In this document: positions 15,669-27,069 of the stretch, piece after piece
How positions within the stretch are numbered: the first letter of the stretch is position 1
How the letters are laid out: each line of letters begins with the position of its first letter
Origin: Anaerofustis stercorihominis DSM 17244
GTDB taxonomy: Bacteria; Bacillota; Clostridia; Eubacteriales; Anaerofustaceae
Length of the DNA stretch: 64,000 nt
Direction of reading: 5' to 3'
Assembly: GCF_000154825.1 (NCBI RefSeq)
Contig: NZ_DS560019.1
Span: 806,001-870,000, forward strand
Translations under genes and position numbers: made by a program
The notes under the pieces: model-generated
The model's database searches: none
What the model saw: only the letters and a program-made list of their open reading frames with translations
What the model was told of the DNA's origin: nothing

Positions 15669-15698
15669 ATTATATCATGTTTTTAAAATGTCTGTAAA
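15669..15698 (-). promoter_or_regulatory. Promoter of the 99-residue hypothetical gene
   Basis: On the minus strand, TTTACA (15693-15698), an 18-nt spacer, TATAAT (15669-15674). The AAGGAG site is just downstream. Confidence 0.6.
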
Positions 15699-15754
15699 GA
15701 TAATATAAAGTAGTACTTATCATAAATAAATCAGAGTGAATTTTCTAAATATTA

Positions 15755-15783
15755 TTGACAATCAATCTTTCATGTGATAGATT
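15755..15783 (+). promoter_or_regulatory. Promoter of the leu T-box operon
   Basis: TTGACA (15755-15760), a 17-nt spacer, TAGATT (15778-15783), shortly upstream of the T-box leader. Confidence 0.65.
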
Positions 15784-15789
15784 AATATC

Positions 15790-16096
15790 AATATGAACTT
15801 AATACCTTTGAAACACAAAGAAGAGGAATAGTAAGTTTTCTAAGAAGTTACAGAGAGCTGTTGGCTGGTGTGAAACAGTGCTTAATGAATTCCGAACTCG
15901 CCTCAGAGTGATTTGCTGAAATCATATAGAGAGTAAGTTAAATCGGGTGTCACCCGTTACAGTGACAGGATATCGGCACACTGCCCGTATCTTTAATGAG
16001 TGTATTCTTATTTATAAGGATAAATTAGAGTGGTACCGCGGAAATATTACCTTTCGTCTCTTATTTAAATATTTGAGTCGGAAGGTTTTTTATTTC
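15790..16096 (+). ncRNA. T-box riboswitch, leucine-specific
   Basis: The leader has the stem I landmarks AGAGAG (near 15852) and the specifier block CCGAACTCGCC, with CTC (Leu) at 15897-15899. The conserved T-box AGAGTGGTACCGCGG spans 16027-16041. The UGGU bulge pairs with a tRNA ending ACCA, as expected for tRNA-Leu with discriminator A. An intrinsic terminator follows. Uncharged tRNA-Leu should favour the antiterminator and expression of leuACDB. Confidence 0.95.
16049..16096 (+). terminator. T-box terminator hairpin
   Basis: ACCTTTCG (16049-16056) pairs with CGGAAGGT (16079-16086), followed by TTTTTTA. It competes with the T-box antiterminator. Confidence 0.9.
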
Positions 16097-16198
16097 CTTT
16101 TTTACATATAAGTTGAAATATTATAGGGAATAAGGCTACCGAGAAGTGTGTTATTTTTAAATAGGGTACGTTCATAAATTATCATAAGGGGTAAAAAA

Positions 16199-17860
16199 AT
16201 GAAAAACTTTGAAAAGTACAAACCATATCCACCCGTGGATAAAAAAGACAGAAAATGGCCTTCTAAGGTCATAGAAAAAGCACCGATATGGTGCAGTGTA
16301 GATTTAAGAGACGGAAATCAAGCATTGGAAATACCAATGAGCTTGGATGAAAAATTAGAATTTTATAATAAATTGGTTGAAATCGGATTTAAAGAAATAG
16401 AAGTCAGTTTTCCTGCTGCGAGCGATACCGAATTCGGATTTGTAAGAAAGCTTATAGATGATGATTTAATTCCGGACGATGTAAATATTCAAGTCCTTAC
16501 ACAGTCAAGAGATGAAATTATCGAAAAAACATTTGCATCTATTAAAGGGGCTAAAAAGGCAATAGTACATCTTTATAATTCAACTTCTGTCCTTCAAAGA
16601 GATGTGGTGTTTAACGCAAGCAAGGAAGAAGTAACGGAAATTGCCGTTAAGGGTGCAAAGAAATTCCTTAAAGAAATGAAGAAGTATCCCGAAACGGAAT
16701 TTACATTTGAATATTCTCCTGAAAGTTATACAGGAACGGAAATGGATTATGCGATAGAAATCTGTAACGCTGTAATAGATGTATGGCACGGACATGTAGA
16801 TAATAAAATAATCATAAATCTTCCTTCAACGGTGGAAATGGCGACAGCAAATATATATGCCGACCAAATAGAGTACTGCTCCGAAAGACTTCATCACAGA
16901 GAAGACGTCGTTTTATCTCTTCATGCACATAACGACAGAGGTACGGGAGTTGCCGCTACAGAACTTGCATTGATGGCAGGAGCCGACAGAGTAGAAGGTA
17001 CTTTATTCGGTAACGGAGAAAGAACAGGTAACTGTGATATCATGGTGGTAGCCATGAATATGTATTCACAGGGAATAGATCCAAAATTAGACTTTACGAA
17101 AATGAGAGAACTTGGTGATTTATTTGAAAGACTTACAAGAATGGAAATCAACCCGAGACATCCGTATGTCGGTTCACTTGTATTTACGGCATTCTCCGGT
17201 TCTCATCAGGACGCTATAAGAAAAGGTATGGCAAAAAGAGAAGAAAGAAAGCAAAAGATTTGGGAAGTGCCTTATCTTCCAATCGATCCGAAAGATGTTG
17301 GCGGCACTTACGATCCAATCGTTCGTATTAATTCCCAGTCAGGAAAAGGCGGGGTAGCATTCGTTCTTGAACAAAATTACGGATTATATCTTCCAAAAGC
17401 TTTCCAAAGAGACTTTAGTAAAGTTACCACAGCGGTATCTGATAAACATCATAGGGATTTAGCTCCCGAAGTGATATTTGATATATTTAAGAAAGAGTAC
17501 ATAAACAATGAAAGTCCTATAAAACTTATCAGATACAAGGAAACGACAAAAGATGAAGACAAAGATGTTTCCGTTAAGGCAATTATAGAGTATAATGGAA
17601 AAGAAGCTGAAGTAAATGGTTCCGGTAATGGTATTATCGATGCATTTACACATGCTCTTGAAAATCATTTTGATGTAGAAATGGAAGTAACGGATTACCG
17701 TGAACATTCTATGGAATATGGTACAAACGCCAGAGCAATATCTTATATACAAATAGAAGGAAAAGATCATAAAATGTATTATGGTGCAGGGGTATCAAGC
17801 AATATCACATTATCATCTTTCTATGCCGTAGTAAGTGTTGCAAATAAAATCGTAAAATAG
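16199..17860 (+). CDS. leuA: 2-isopropylmalate synthase
   Basis: A 553-residue enzyme condensing acetyl-CoA with 2-oxoisovalerate, the first committed step of leucine synthesis. The N-terminal part (KYKPYPPVDKKDRKWPS, then WCSVDLRDGNQAL) and the length place it in the long LeuA2 branch. The TIM barrel carries the metal ligands in DLRDGNQ and SLHAHNDRGTG. A C-terminal LeuA regulatory domain occupies roughly residues 430-553, implying leucine feedback. It is first in a T-box-controlled operon. Confidence 0.97.
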   Translation: MKNFEKYKPYPPVDKKDRKWPSKVIEKAPIWCSVDLRDGNQALEIPMSLDEKLEFYNKLVEIGFKEIEVSFPAASDTEFGFVRKLIDDDLIPDDVNIQVLTQSRDEIIEKTFASIKGAKKAIVHLYNSTSVLQRDVVFNASKEEVTEIAVKGAKKFLKEMKKYPETEFTFEYSPESYTGTEMDYAIEICNAVIDVWHGHVDNKIIINLPSTVEMATANIYADQIEYCSERLHHREDVVLSLHAHNDRGTGVAATELALMAGADRVEGTLFGNGERTGNCDIMVVAMNMYSQGIDPKLDFTKMRELGDLFERLTRMEINPRHPYVGSLVFTAFSGSHQDAIRKGMAKREERKQKIWEVPYLPIDPKDVGGTYDPIVRINSQSGKGGVAFVLEQNYGLYLPKAFQRDFSKVTTAVSDKHHRDLAPEVIFDIFKKEYINNESPIKLIRYKETTKDEDKDVSVKAIIEYNGKEAEVNGSGNGIIDAFTHALENHFDVEMEVTDYREHSMEYGTNARAISYIQIEGKDHKMYYGAGVSSNITLSSFYAVVSVANKIVK

Positions 17861-17881
17861 AAAAATAAGGAGATATATATT

Positions 17882-19156
17882 ATGGGAATGACGATGACTC
17901 AAAAAATCCTTGCAAAACACGCAGGACTTAACAGCGTTAAAGCAGGGCAGCTTATTGAAGCTAAACTTGATATAGTAATGGGTAATGATATAACTACTGC
18001 CGTTGCCCTAAAAGAATTTAAAAAGACCGGAGCAAAGAAAGTATTTAATGAAGAAAAGGTCGCTATCGTATTAGACCACTTTACTCCGAATAAAGATATC
18101 AAAGCTGCCGAACAGTGTAAAAGCTGCAGAAACTTTGCTTGGGATATGAACATTAAAAATTTCTTTGATGTAGGTCAAATGGGTATAGAACATGCTCTCC
18201 TTCCGGAAAAGGGGATAGTAGTTCCCGGAGAAGTAATAATCGGAGCAGATTCTCATACTTGTACATACGGTGCTCTCGGTGCTTTTTCTACGGGAGTGGG
18301 AAGTACAGATATGGCTATCGGTATGGCTACGGGAGAAGCTTGGTTCAAAGTTCCTTCCGCAATTAAATTCGTTCTTAAAAATAAACCCGCAAAATGGATC
18401 AGCGGTAAGGATATTATCTTACATATCATAGGTAAAATCGGTGTAGACGGAGCTCTTTACAGGTCGATGGAATTTACCGGAGACGGGATAAAATATCTTT
18501 CTATGGATGATAGATTTTCAATGGCTAATATGGCTATTGAAGCCGGAGCAAAGAACGGAATTTTCCCTGTAGATGATAAAACAATAGAATATGCAAAAGA
18601 ACATTCCACAAAAACATTTGAAGTATTCGAAGCCGATGAAGATGCACAGTATGATGAAGTTATAGAAATTGATTTAAGTAAACTAAGACCAACTGTTTCT
18701 TTCCCTCATTTACCTGAAAATACAAAGACGGTGGACGAAGCGGGAAAGGTTTATATCGACCAGGCCGTTATCGGTTCATGTACGAACGGAAGACTGGAAG
18801 ATATAAAAATGGCTGCTGATATTTTAAGAGGAAAGCAAGTTGACAAAAAAGTAAGAACTATAGTAATTCCTGCAACGCAAAAGATTTATTTGGATAGCAT
18901 TAAACTTGGTTATGTGGAAGATATAGTAAACGCAGGCGCTATATTTTCTACTCCTACATGCGGACCATGTCTTGGAGGTCATATGGGTATTTTGGCAGCC
19001 GGAGAAAAAGCGATTTCGACTACAAACCGAAACTTTGTCGGAAGAATGGGACATGTAGACAGTGAAGTTTATTTATCCAGTCCTGCGGTAGCGGCAGCTT
19101 CTGCGATTGCCGGATATATTGCTGACCCTGAAAAAGTCATGAAAGGAGAGTTTTAA
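17882..19156 (+). CDS. leuC: 3-isopropylmalate dehydratase large subunit
   Basis: A 424-residue aconitase-family subunit holding a [4Fe-4S] cluster, with Cys ligands in VIGSCTNGR and [30 protein letters not shown] is the substrate loop. The size fits the shorter clostridial/archaeal LeuC type. GGAG precedes the start, and the stop overlaps the leuD start by one base (TAATG), indicating translational coupling. Confidence 0.97.
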   Translation: MGMTMTQKILAKHAGLNSVKAGQLIEAKLDIVMGNDITTAVALKEFKKTGAKKVFNEEKVAIVLDHFTPNKDIKAAEQCKSCRNFAWDMNIKNFFDVGQMGIEHALLPEKGIVVPGEVIIGADSHTCTYGALGAFSTGVGSTDMAIGMATGEAWFKVPSAIKFVLKNKPAKWISGKDIILHIIGKIGVDGALYRSMEFTGDGIKYLSMDDRFSMANMAIEAGAKNGIFPVDDKTIEYAKEHSTKTFEVFEADEDAQYDEVIEIDLSKLRPTVSFPHLPENTKTVDEAGKVYIDQAVIGSCTNGRLEDIKMAADILRGKQVDKKVRTIVIPATQKIYLDSIKLGYVEDIVNAGAIFSTPTCGPCLGGHMGILAAGEKAISTTNRNFVGRMGHVDSEVYLSSPAVAAASAIAGYIADPEKVMKGEF

Positions 19157-19650
19157 TGGAAGCTAAAGGTAAAGTATTTAAATATGGTGATAACGTAGAT
19201 ACTGATGTAATTATTCCCGCAAGATACTTAAATGTATCAAGCGGAGATGAACTTGCTAAGTATTGTATGATAGATATAGATGAAAATTTTGTTAAAGAAG
19301 TAAATAAAGGTGATATTATAGTTGCAACAAAAAACTTCGGCTGCGGTTCAAGCAGAGAGCATGCCCCTCTTGCAATCAAATGTGCAGGTGTTTCTTGTGT
19401 AATAGCTTCAACATTTGCCAGGATTTTCTATCGTAACGCAATAAACATCGGGCTTCCTATCCTTGAATGCGAAGAAGCTGCAAATGATATTAAAGCCGGT
19501 GACGAAGTGAAAGTTGATTTTGACAGTGGTGTAATCACAAATATTACCACAGGAAAAACTTATCAGGCAGAACCTTTCCCTGAATTTATGCAGAAAATCA
19601 TGAATGCAGGCGGACTTGTTGAATATACAAAGGAAAAGATAGGAGAGTAG
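19156..19650 (+). CDS. leuD: 3-isopropylmalate dehydratase small subunit
   Basis: A 164-residue swivel-domain partner of Leu[18 protein letters not shown] and [16 protein letters not shown] are family signatures; the latter is the substrate-recognition loop. An AAAGGAGAG ribosome site lies within the end of leuC. Confidence 0.97.
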   Translation: MEAKGKVFKYGDNVDTDVIIPARYLNVSSGDELAKYCMIDIDENFVKEVNKGDIIVATKNFGCGSSREHAPLAIKCAGVSCVIASTFARIFYRNAINIGLPILECEEAANDIKAGDEVKVDFDSGVITNITTGKTYQAEPFPEFMQKIMNAGGLVEYTKEKIGE

Positions 19651-19653
19651 TCT

Positions 19654-20724
19654 ATGGATTTTAATTTAGCTGTAATCAAGGGGGACGGAATAGGTCCGGA
19701 AATAGTTGATGAAGCAATAAAAGTATTAAATAAAATTGGTGAAAAATACGACCATAAATTTAATTTTACATATGTAAAAGCAGGCGGGGACGCTATTGAT
19801 AACGTTGGAGAGTGTCTTCCTAAAAAAACGGTAGAGGTATGCAAGAACTCCGACAGCGTGATACTCGGTGCGGTAGGCGGACCGAAGTGGGATGATCTCC
19901 CGGGAGATCAAAGACCGGAAAAGGCTCTTCTGGGTATTAGAGAAGCTTTGGGGTTATATGCAAATCTTCGTCCCGCAATCATCCATAAAGCACTTAGTGA
20001 AGCTTGTCCCATAAAAAAAGAAATCATTGGTGACAGCCTAGATATAATGATTGTGAGAGAACTTACCGGAGGCATCTATTTCGGGCAGAGAGGATACAGA
20101 GACGGTAAATACGGTAATGAAGCTTACGATACGGAAAGCTATTCCGAAATGGAAATAAGAAGAATAGGAAAAATTGCTTTTGATACCGCTATGGCTAGAG
20201 ATAAGAAACTTTGCAGTGTAGATAAAGCAAACGTTCTTGAAAGCAGCAGACTTTGGAGAAAAGTAATTACCGAAATGAGCAAAGATTATCCTGAAGTAGA
20301 ACTTACTCATATGTATGTAGATAATGCAGCAATGCAGCTTGTTAGAAATCCTAAACAATTTGACGTTATCGTAACATCAAATATGTTCGGGGATATATTA
20401 TCTGACGAAGCAAGTCAAATAACCGGTTCTATAGGTATGCTTCCTTCCGCAAGCCTTGGAGAAAACTCTTTTGGTATGTACGAGCCTATCCATGGTTCGG
20501 CTCCGGATATTGCAGGAAAAGATATGGCTAATCCGATTGCGACTATTCTTTCAATGGCAATGATGCTTAGATATACATTTAATTTGAATAAAGAAGCTGA
20601 TGATATCGAAAATGCGGTAGCTCAAGTTTTGGACAAAGGATATAGAACCGTCGATATAAAAAGCGAAGATACTAAAGAAGTCGGAACCAAAGAAATGGGC
20701 AGACTTATTGTGGAATGCCTTTAA
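19654..20724 (+). CDS. leuB: 3-isopropylmalate dehydrogenase
   Basis: A 356-residue NAD-dependent decarboxylating dehydrogenase, the third enzyme of leucine synthesis. It has the N-terminal [28 protein letters not shown], the active-site [10 protein letters not shown], the metal-binding [13 protein letters not shown], and the NAD loop [15 protein letters not shown]. It starts 3 nt after leuD. It is last in the operon, followed by a terminator. Confidence 0.98.
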   Translation: MDFNLAVIKGDGIGPEIVDEAIKVLNKIGEKYDHKFNFTYVKAGGDAIDNVGECLPKKTVEVCKNSDSVILGAVGGPKWDDLPGDQRPEKALLGIREALGLYANLRPAIIHKALSEACPIKKEIIGDSLDIMIVRELTGGIYFGQRGYRDGKYGNEAYDTESYSEMEIRRIGKIAFDTAMARDKKLCSVDKANVLESSRLWRKVITEMSKDYPEVELTHMYVDNAAMQLVRNPKQFDVIVTSNMFGDILSDEASQITGSIGMLPSASLGENSFGMYEPIHGSAPDIAGKDMANPIATILSMAMMLRYTFNLNKEADDIENAVAQVLDKGYRTVDIKSEDTKEVGTKEMGRLIVECL

Positions 20725-20738
20725 TTAAATAATAAAGT

Positions 20739-20769
20739 TAAAGACCCTTATATGGGTCTTTTTTATTTT
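20739..20769 (+). terminator. Intrinsic terminator of the leu operon
   Basis: AAGACCC (20741-20747) pairs with GGGTCTT (20754-20760), then T6. Confidence 0.85.
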
Positions 20770-20810
20770 GGATGAAGTTATAATAAATAAAATCAAGGTT
20801 TTTAATTGTG

Positions 20811-20875
20811 GTTAAGCAGGGGCGCGGAATCTGCGTAAGCAGGCATAGTGCCCCGTCTTTATAAAATAAAAGACC
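20811..20875 (+). other. GC-rich hairpin cluster between leuB and the mobile element
   Basis: GGGGC (20819-20823) pairs with GCCCC (20850-20854), enclosing CTGC-GTAA-GCAG (20831-20842). A second hairpin, GTCTTT (20855-20860) with AAAGAC (20869-20874), follows. I do not recognise a known RNA family. It may be a transcript end or part of the attachment region of the element. Confidence 0.4.
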
Positions 20876-20941
20876 TCTATTTTTAGCCGGAGACCCATAA
20901 GGAAGTAAATTATAATTCCGGTAAAACCGGCGTGGCGAAGG

Positions 20942-22633
<1,692 letters not shown>

Positions 22634-22672
22634 CTATATTATAACGCGCCGTTCCTCTTTTTTCAGCATCTT

Positions 22673-22921
22673 TCATTCTGTTTCCTCCAAATTTCCCGCC
22701 ATGATACGGCGCAACTTGTCCAGTACGCTTTCCGCTTCTCCCTCTGCGTAATGGGGAATGACATGATAGACCGTATTCCCTTCAACAGCAATCATTTCTT
22801 CCGTACTGAAATCGAACTCAAAAGCGCCGTCCTTGAAATGTTCTGCCACGCGCTCGGCAATTTCCGGTTTCAGATTTTTGGGAAGTTTGCTTAAATCCAC
22901 AGGCTTACGCAATCCCATCAC
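22673..22921 (-). CDS. Small conserved mobile-element protein, unknown function
   Basis: An 82-residue acidic protein (MMGLRKPVDLSKLPKNLKPE onwards), a type often found between replication and recombinase genes of Clostridiales elements. No catalytic motif is visible. It overlaps the end of the RepA-N-like gene by 17 nt, so the two are co-translated. Confidence 0.65.
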   Translation of the reverse strand: MMGLRKPVDLSKLPKNLKPEIAERVAEHFKDGAFEFDFSTEEMIAVEGNTVYHVIPHYAEGEAESVLDKLRRIMAGNLEETE

Positions 22922-23270
22922 GCTCCTTCCTTGTGGGTAAAATATTCAGTGTAATGACCGCCGGACGGCCAAGTCCCTGCTTTCTGCGGAGAATCAGGCC
23001 ACAGCGTTCTAATTCCTGAAATGCCCTTGTCACCACCTGCCTGCTCCTATGCAATTTCCCTTTTGCTTCTTCCAACGTAAAGTAGAGACGAATCCGCCCG
23101 TCCGGTTCTATGTATCCGTTTTCTCTGGAAATACCCGCCCGGTCTAAGAGCAGGGCATACAGTACTTTTGCGTCGTTGGATAAGTCCATTGGCACCAGGA
23201 AACGGGGAAACGGCAGATAGGGCGGTACAACGCTGTCCTCTTTATAAGGCGTCAAAAAATCATTTTGCAT
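22905..23270 (-). CDS. RepA N-terminal-domain protein (short replication-initiator-like)
   Basis: A 121-residue protein with the RepA_N winged-helix pattern: FPRFLVPMDLSNDAKVLYAL, then LLDRAGISRENGYID-like turns, LYFTLEEAKGKLHRS, and LERCGLILRRKQGLGRP. Full initiators of gut Firmicutes elements are usually two to three times longer and carry a C-terminal domain absent here, so it is either a short variant or a truncation. A TACTCC-type ribosome site (GGAGTA) is present upstream. Confidence 0.75.
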   Translation of the reverse strand: MQNDFLTPYKEDSVVPPYLPFPRFLVPMDLSNDAKVLYALLLDRAGISRENGYIEPDGRIRLYFTLEEAKGKLHRSRQVVTRAFQELERCGLILRRKQGLGRPAVITLNILPTRKERDGIA

Positions 23271-23640
23271 TATGTACTCCTTTCCATCAATCCATCCCTG
23301 ATTGATTGGATTGATATTAACTATCTTGTTATTAACTTCTTCTCTTTAATTTCCGTCTAAATATGGGCTGTCAAAGGTGTCTGGAAATCCGGCGCCGGAA
23401 AGAGAGGGACGGGTCTGTCAAGAGCGTCAGGTTTTCCAGTCTCTGAAAATCCAGTACTGGAGAATCCCATATAGGCGGAAATGGCAAAAGAGGTAAACCG
23501 ACAGAATCGAAAACGACACCTGAATGGGAAAATCCCGTTTAGGTTAAAATCGTCCTGCGGACAGTTAAAAGCAAGTTTTAGAGGGGCGCAGGGGATTTAT
23601 CCCTTATAGCCGTTGACCGCAGCCTGAAACGCCAATAATC
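23271..23640. other. Non-coding gap inside the mobile element
   Basis: I see no gene. It holds short repeats, GATTGATTGGATTGAT near 23300 and several CTGGAAATCC/TTTTCCAG-like words between 23380 and 23470. It could be a replication or transfer origin remnant next to the RepA-N gene, or the scar of lost mobilisation genes. Confidence 0.35.
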
Positions 23641-24072
23641 TCAAGTTTTTTTTGCTTCTAATTGTCCGCACAGGAGCCGCCTTTTCCTGTCGCTGGCTGT
23701 TTTCTGCCGGCGGTGAACCTTCTTTGCACAGAGCTTGCAGTATCTGGCCCGGTTGGAACCGGGGAGGAATGGCTGACCACAGATCACGCAGCGTTTGAAT
23801 TCATCCCGGAACAGAAGCTCCGTTTCCAACGGCTCATCCAGCGGCAGGACAGCACAGCGGAACCATTTGCAGAGAAGCGAATAGGAAATACTTTGAACGC
23901 AGACACATTCCTCTCCATCGTCCAGTGCAATACAGTTGCCGCCGTCATAGTTGCAGCATTCAGGTACCAGCTTACGCATCCGTCGGTACTGCGGATAGTT
24001 CATAATCGGAATCTGATTATGGATAGAAATACCTCCTTCCTGACCGTCAAAAAACATCCCTCTACTATACAT
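23641..24072 (-). CDS. Cysteine-rich VLP-domain protein
   Basis: A 143-residue protein with two Cys clusters: ECCNYDGGNCIALDDGEEC with a following LCKWFRCAVLP, and a zinc-finger-like CVICGQPFLPGSNRARYC-x2-C. This arrangement is the Cys-rich VLP protein found in many conjugative and mobilisable elements of Firmicutes. The function is unknown; metal binding is likely. The C-terminus is strongly basic. Confidence 0.8.
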   Translation of the reverse strand: MYSRGMFFDGQEGGISIHNQIPIMNYPQYRRMRKLVPECCNYDGGNCIALDDGEECVCVQSISYSLLCKWFRCAVLPLDEPLETELLFRDEFKRCVICGQPFLPGSNRARYCKLCAKKVHRRQKTASDRKRRLLCGQLEAKKT

Positions 24073-24255
24073 TTCATTTTTGAGGCAAAATAGGGGGGAC
24101 CTTTTGCAAATTTCACAAAAAATTCATAATTGCCGTGTACAGATAGGCGGCTTCAAAGTCATTCCCTCATATATCCGTTCATTTTTAAGTGGAAAGTTGC
24201 CGTCTATATGAAAATTTGTCAAAAAATCCGCCGCAGTTGTTCCTGCGACGGATTT

Positions 24256-24708
24256 TTATGGAGCAGACAGATATTCAAATTTATAACCAACACCAATAAC
24301 GCTTTTGATGTAGTCCGGAGAATCTGGTGTAGTTCTCAGTTTCCTCCGCAGATTGCTCACATGATTATTGACTGCCTTGCGGGAGTAGTAGGAATAATCT
24401 TCATTCCAGACCAATTGCATAATCAATTCATAAGTAAATACCCGCTTCGGATGTGTGATTAACAAAGCAAGAATGTCAAATTCCTTAGCGGTGAATTCAA
24501 TTACCTGCTCGCCAACACAGACAAGCCGTTGTTCCTGGCAGAAATATAAATCTCCCATGTGAATTTCTGTGAAAGGTTCCTCAATGGCTGCCTGCATCTT
24601 AAAAGTTTCAGGAATGGCGCATGAGCTGTCAGCCGGATTATTCTGTTGCTTTTGAGAATCGAGGAGATAATTTACTAACTCCTGACGCTGACGGGCGCTT
24701 AACAACAT
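24256..24708 (-). CDS. OmpR/PhoB-type winged-helix DNA-binding protein without receiver domain
   Basis: A 150-residue protein. The C-terminal 95 residues form a PhoB-type winged helix (LVCVGEQVIEFTAKEFDILALL, RVFTYELIMQLVW, KAVNNHVSNLRRKLR, IKSVIGVGYKFE). A response-regulator receiver is absent; the N-terminal 50 residues are Gln/Asn-rich. The frame stays open for about 22 codons upstream of the ATG without a start, so a longer ancestral form with a small 5' lesion is possible. It may regulate the adjacent MATE gene or element genes. Confidence 0.75.
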   Translation of the reverse strand: MLLSARQRQELVNYLLDSQKQQNNPADSSCAIPETFKMQAAIEEPFTEIHMGDLYFCQEQRLVCVGEQVIEFTAKEFDILALLITHPKRVFTYELIMQLVWNEDYSYYSRKAVNNHVSNLRRKLRTTPDSPDYIKSVIGVGYKFEYLSAP

Positions 24709-24896
24709 GAGTAACTTTTCTGCAATTATGCCGCCCGGTTCGGATATATCAAATACAGCTAATTTCCCATGTCATCACCCCCTCCATCAGTGTAGGTATT
24801 TGTGCTTTCATTTCGACTGAATAAAGTTGTCATTCGTCACTGTTAGCCTGACTATATAAAAACATGCCCCTTTATAATACAGAAACGGTTTCTTGC

Positions 24897-26228
24897 TTAA
24901 TAAGAATATTTTTTCCTGTAATGGATCAGGCAGATTGCAGATACAACAAACATAATTCCCTCTGCGACTGGTACAGCCAGCCATACCCCAGTTATTCCCC
25001 AAATACGGGGCAATAGCAGGATGCCTCCAGCCAGCAGGCCAAACGTCCGTAAAAAGGAAAGAACCGCAGATACTTTTCCGTTTGACAATGCTGTAAACAT
25101 TGCGGAAGTAAAATTGTTCAAGCCGCAGAATAAAAAGCTGTATGAAAAAATCGCAAAGCCATTCGCCGCAATTTGGTAAACCTCCGAGGTATCATCCGCA
25201 AACAGCCGCACAATGTAAGAGCCGCCAAACATGGAAACCGCAAATATCAATATCGACGCCAACCCGATAAACCGCATACTGATGGATAAAACCTTTTTTT
25301 GCTGGATATGGTTTCTGTTTCCGTAGTTAAACCCGATAATGGGTGCTATCCCCATAGAGTAACCGATATACAGTGTGTTTAACAGGAATTGGGAGTAAAT
25401 GATAATCGTGATTGCCGCAACACCGTTTTCACCTAACAGCTTCATCATCGTTCGGTTGAACAGAAATGTTGTGACGGCAGTTGCCAACTGTCCCACCATT
25501 TCAGAGGATCCGTTGAAACAGCTTTCTCCTATCACAGCCCATTTCAATTTTGGCCTTGTAAAAGACAGCGTTCCTTTGCTCCGCGCAAAATAGACCAGCC
25601 CGGCAACCGTAGGGATCAGATAGCCTAAGCCCGTCCCTAACGCCGCGCCCCGGATGCCCAGACCACAAGGGACAATGAAAATGTAGTCAAAAACGATATT
25701 CGCCACGCCCGCCAGAACAGACAACCCAAAACCAAGGCCGGGTTTTCCAGCAGTCACAAACAGGTTTGAAAACAGCGTTTGCAGGATATTGGCCGGAATG
25801 AATAGAAACAGCACCATGAGATAATCTTTGCAATAGGGAAAGAGCAGATCACTGGCCCCAAGAGCATAAATAATGTTGTCGATCCAGATCGTCCCACCCA
25901 AAAGAATGAGAAACCCAATCACCGCACCTGTGAGTATGAGCAAAGTGAAATCTTCCTTTGCCTCCTGATTTTTACCTGCCCCCATCTTTCGGGAAACAAT
26001 CGCGTTTCCGCCTGTTGCAATCATGGTAGCCAGTCCCACCGTGATGTTGATAATGGGGCACACGATATTGATAGAAGAAAGCGCGTCCGTATTCACAAAC
26101 TGTGCTACAAAGATCGTATCTACAATGGTGTATAATCCCATAAAAATCATCATTACGATGGTGGGAAATGCGAAGCGCAGGAGTGATCCTGCGCTCCATT
26201 TTTGGTCTAAAATGTTATCGTTCATCGT
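24897..26228 (-). CDS. MATE-family efflux transporter
   Basis: About 443 residues and 12 hydrophobic segments in two MATE repeats (LRFAFPTIVMMIFMGLYTIVD at the start, a TAGKPGLGFGLSVLAG-type loop, and GIAPIIGFNYGNRN in the second half). Such pumps export cationic drugs using Na+ or H+. The start at 26228 is set by an AGGAGA site and fits the family N-terminus; an in-frame ATG further upstream lies inside the neighbouring gene. It overlaps the AraC-GNAT gene by 14 nt, so the two are co-transcribed. Confidence 0.92.
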   Translation of the reverse strand, partial: TMNDNILDQKWSAGSLLRFAFPTIVMMIFMGLYTIVDTIFVAQFVNTDALSSINIVCPIINITVGLATMIATGGNAIVSRKMGAGKNQEAKEDFTLLILTGAVIGFLILLGGTIWIDNIIYALGASDLLFPYCKDYLMVLFLFIPANILQTLFSNLFVTAGKPGLGFGLSVLAGVANIVFDYIFIVPCGLGIRGAALGTGLGYLIPTVAGLVYFARSKGTLSFTRPKLKWAVIGESCFNGSSEMVGQLATAVTTFLFNRTMMKLLGENGVAAITIIIYSQFLLNTLYIGYSMGIAPIIGFNYGNRNHIQQKKVLSISMRFIGLASILIFAVSMFGGSYIVRLFADDTSEVYQIAANGFAIFSYSFLFCGLNNFTSAMFTALSNGKVSAVLSFLRTFGLLAGGILLLPRIWGITGVWLAVPVAEGIMFVVSAICLIHYRKKYSY

Positions 26229-27069
26229 CGCCTTTCTCCTGTTTTGGTGGTAGAATGAGCCGCTGGGTGGGGTAGCCAAATTCAGTGAGAAGCTCCGACT
26301 CGGCAAAGCCCAAACGTTTATAGTCCTCTCTCTGGCCTGTATCGGCTTTATCTCCCTCGCGGAAAGTAGTAATACTGATTTCACGGCCTGCAAATATATT
26401 GCACATCATAAAGTCAAGGAAAGCCTTTGCCACTCCATAATGCCGGTATTGCGGATGTACTGCCAGAAAGTCGATACTCCCTGTCTGATAAGAAAATGCG
26501 GCTGCTCCAATTATAGTTGGGCCATCCCGCATAATAAGAGCCTGGCGCTGACCGACATATTGCCTGACTTGTTCCAAATGGGAGATTTCATCAAGGCAGG
26601 GAAAACCGTCAATGACAAGGGTAATAAAATTCATCCAGTCGGGAATATCTTCCAGTGTAGCATAGTAAATCTCTTGCATGATCGTATCAGGAACAGTTGG
26701 GTTTTTGTTCAATGTAAATTCCAGTTGCAAAGGATAAAAGACTTCGTTCTGCCTATATTCCAGCGGCGTTTGCTTATACATGGATTTGAAGATGGAAGTA
26801 AACGCCTGCTGGCTTTCATAGCCAGCAATCAGCGCAATTTCGATAATCGGCTTTTCTGAAAACACCAGCAGCTTTGCCGCCTCGGTCAGTTGCCTGCGCT
26901 GGATATAGTCATGAAGTGTGATCCCGACTGTATCTGTAAACATTCGGTGCAGATGATACTTGGAATAGCAAACTGCATTTGCAACTGTGTCCAAATCCAA
27001 TTTTTCATTGAGATGCGCTTCAATGTAAGAAATCACTGCCGCTATATTCTCAACTTTTTGACTGTTCAT
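26215..27069 (-). CDS. AraC-type regulator fused to a GNAT acetyltransferase-like domain
   Basis: About 284 residues. The N-terminal double HTH (residues about 8-105: LDTVANAVCYSKYHLHRMF and IIEIALIAGYESQQAFTSIFK) is AraC/XylS type, with the DNA-binding domain first. The C-terminal half has the GNAT acetyl-CoA loop region (SIDFLAVHPQYRHYGVAKAFLDF). The GNAT part may sense a drug or modify it. The start at 27069 has AGGAGG 9 nt upstream. It is first in an operon with the MATE pump, so a drug-responsive activator of the pump is a fair inference. Confidence 0.85.
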   Translation of the reverse strand: MNSQKVENIAAVISYIEAHLNEKLDLDTVANAVCYSKYHLHRMFTDTVGITLHDYIQRRQLTEAAKLLVFSEKPIIEIALIAGYESQQAFTSIFKSMYKQTPLEYRQNEVFYPLQLEFTLNKNPTVPDTIMQEIYYATLEDIPDWMNFITLVIDGFPCLDEISHLEQVRQYVGQRQALIMRDGPTIIGAAAFSYQTGSIDFLAVHPQYRHYGVAKAFLDFMMCNIFAGREISITTFREGDKADTGQREDYKRLGFAESELLTEFGYPTQRLILPPKQEKGDDER

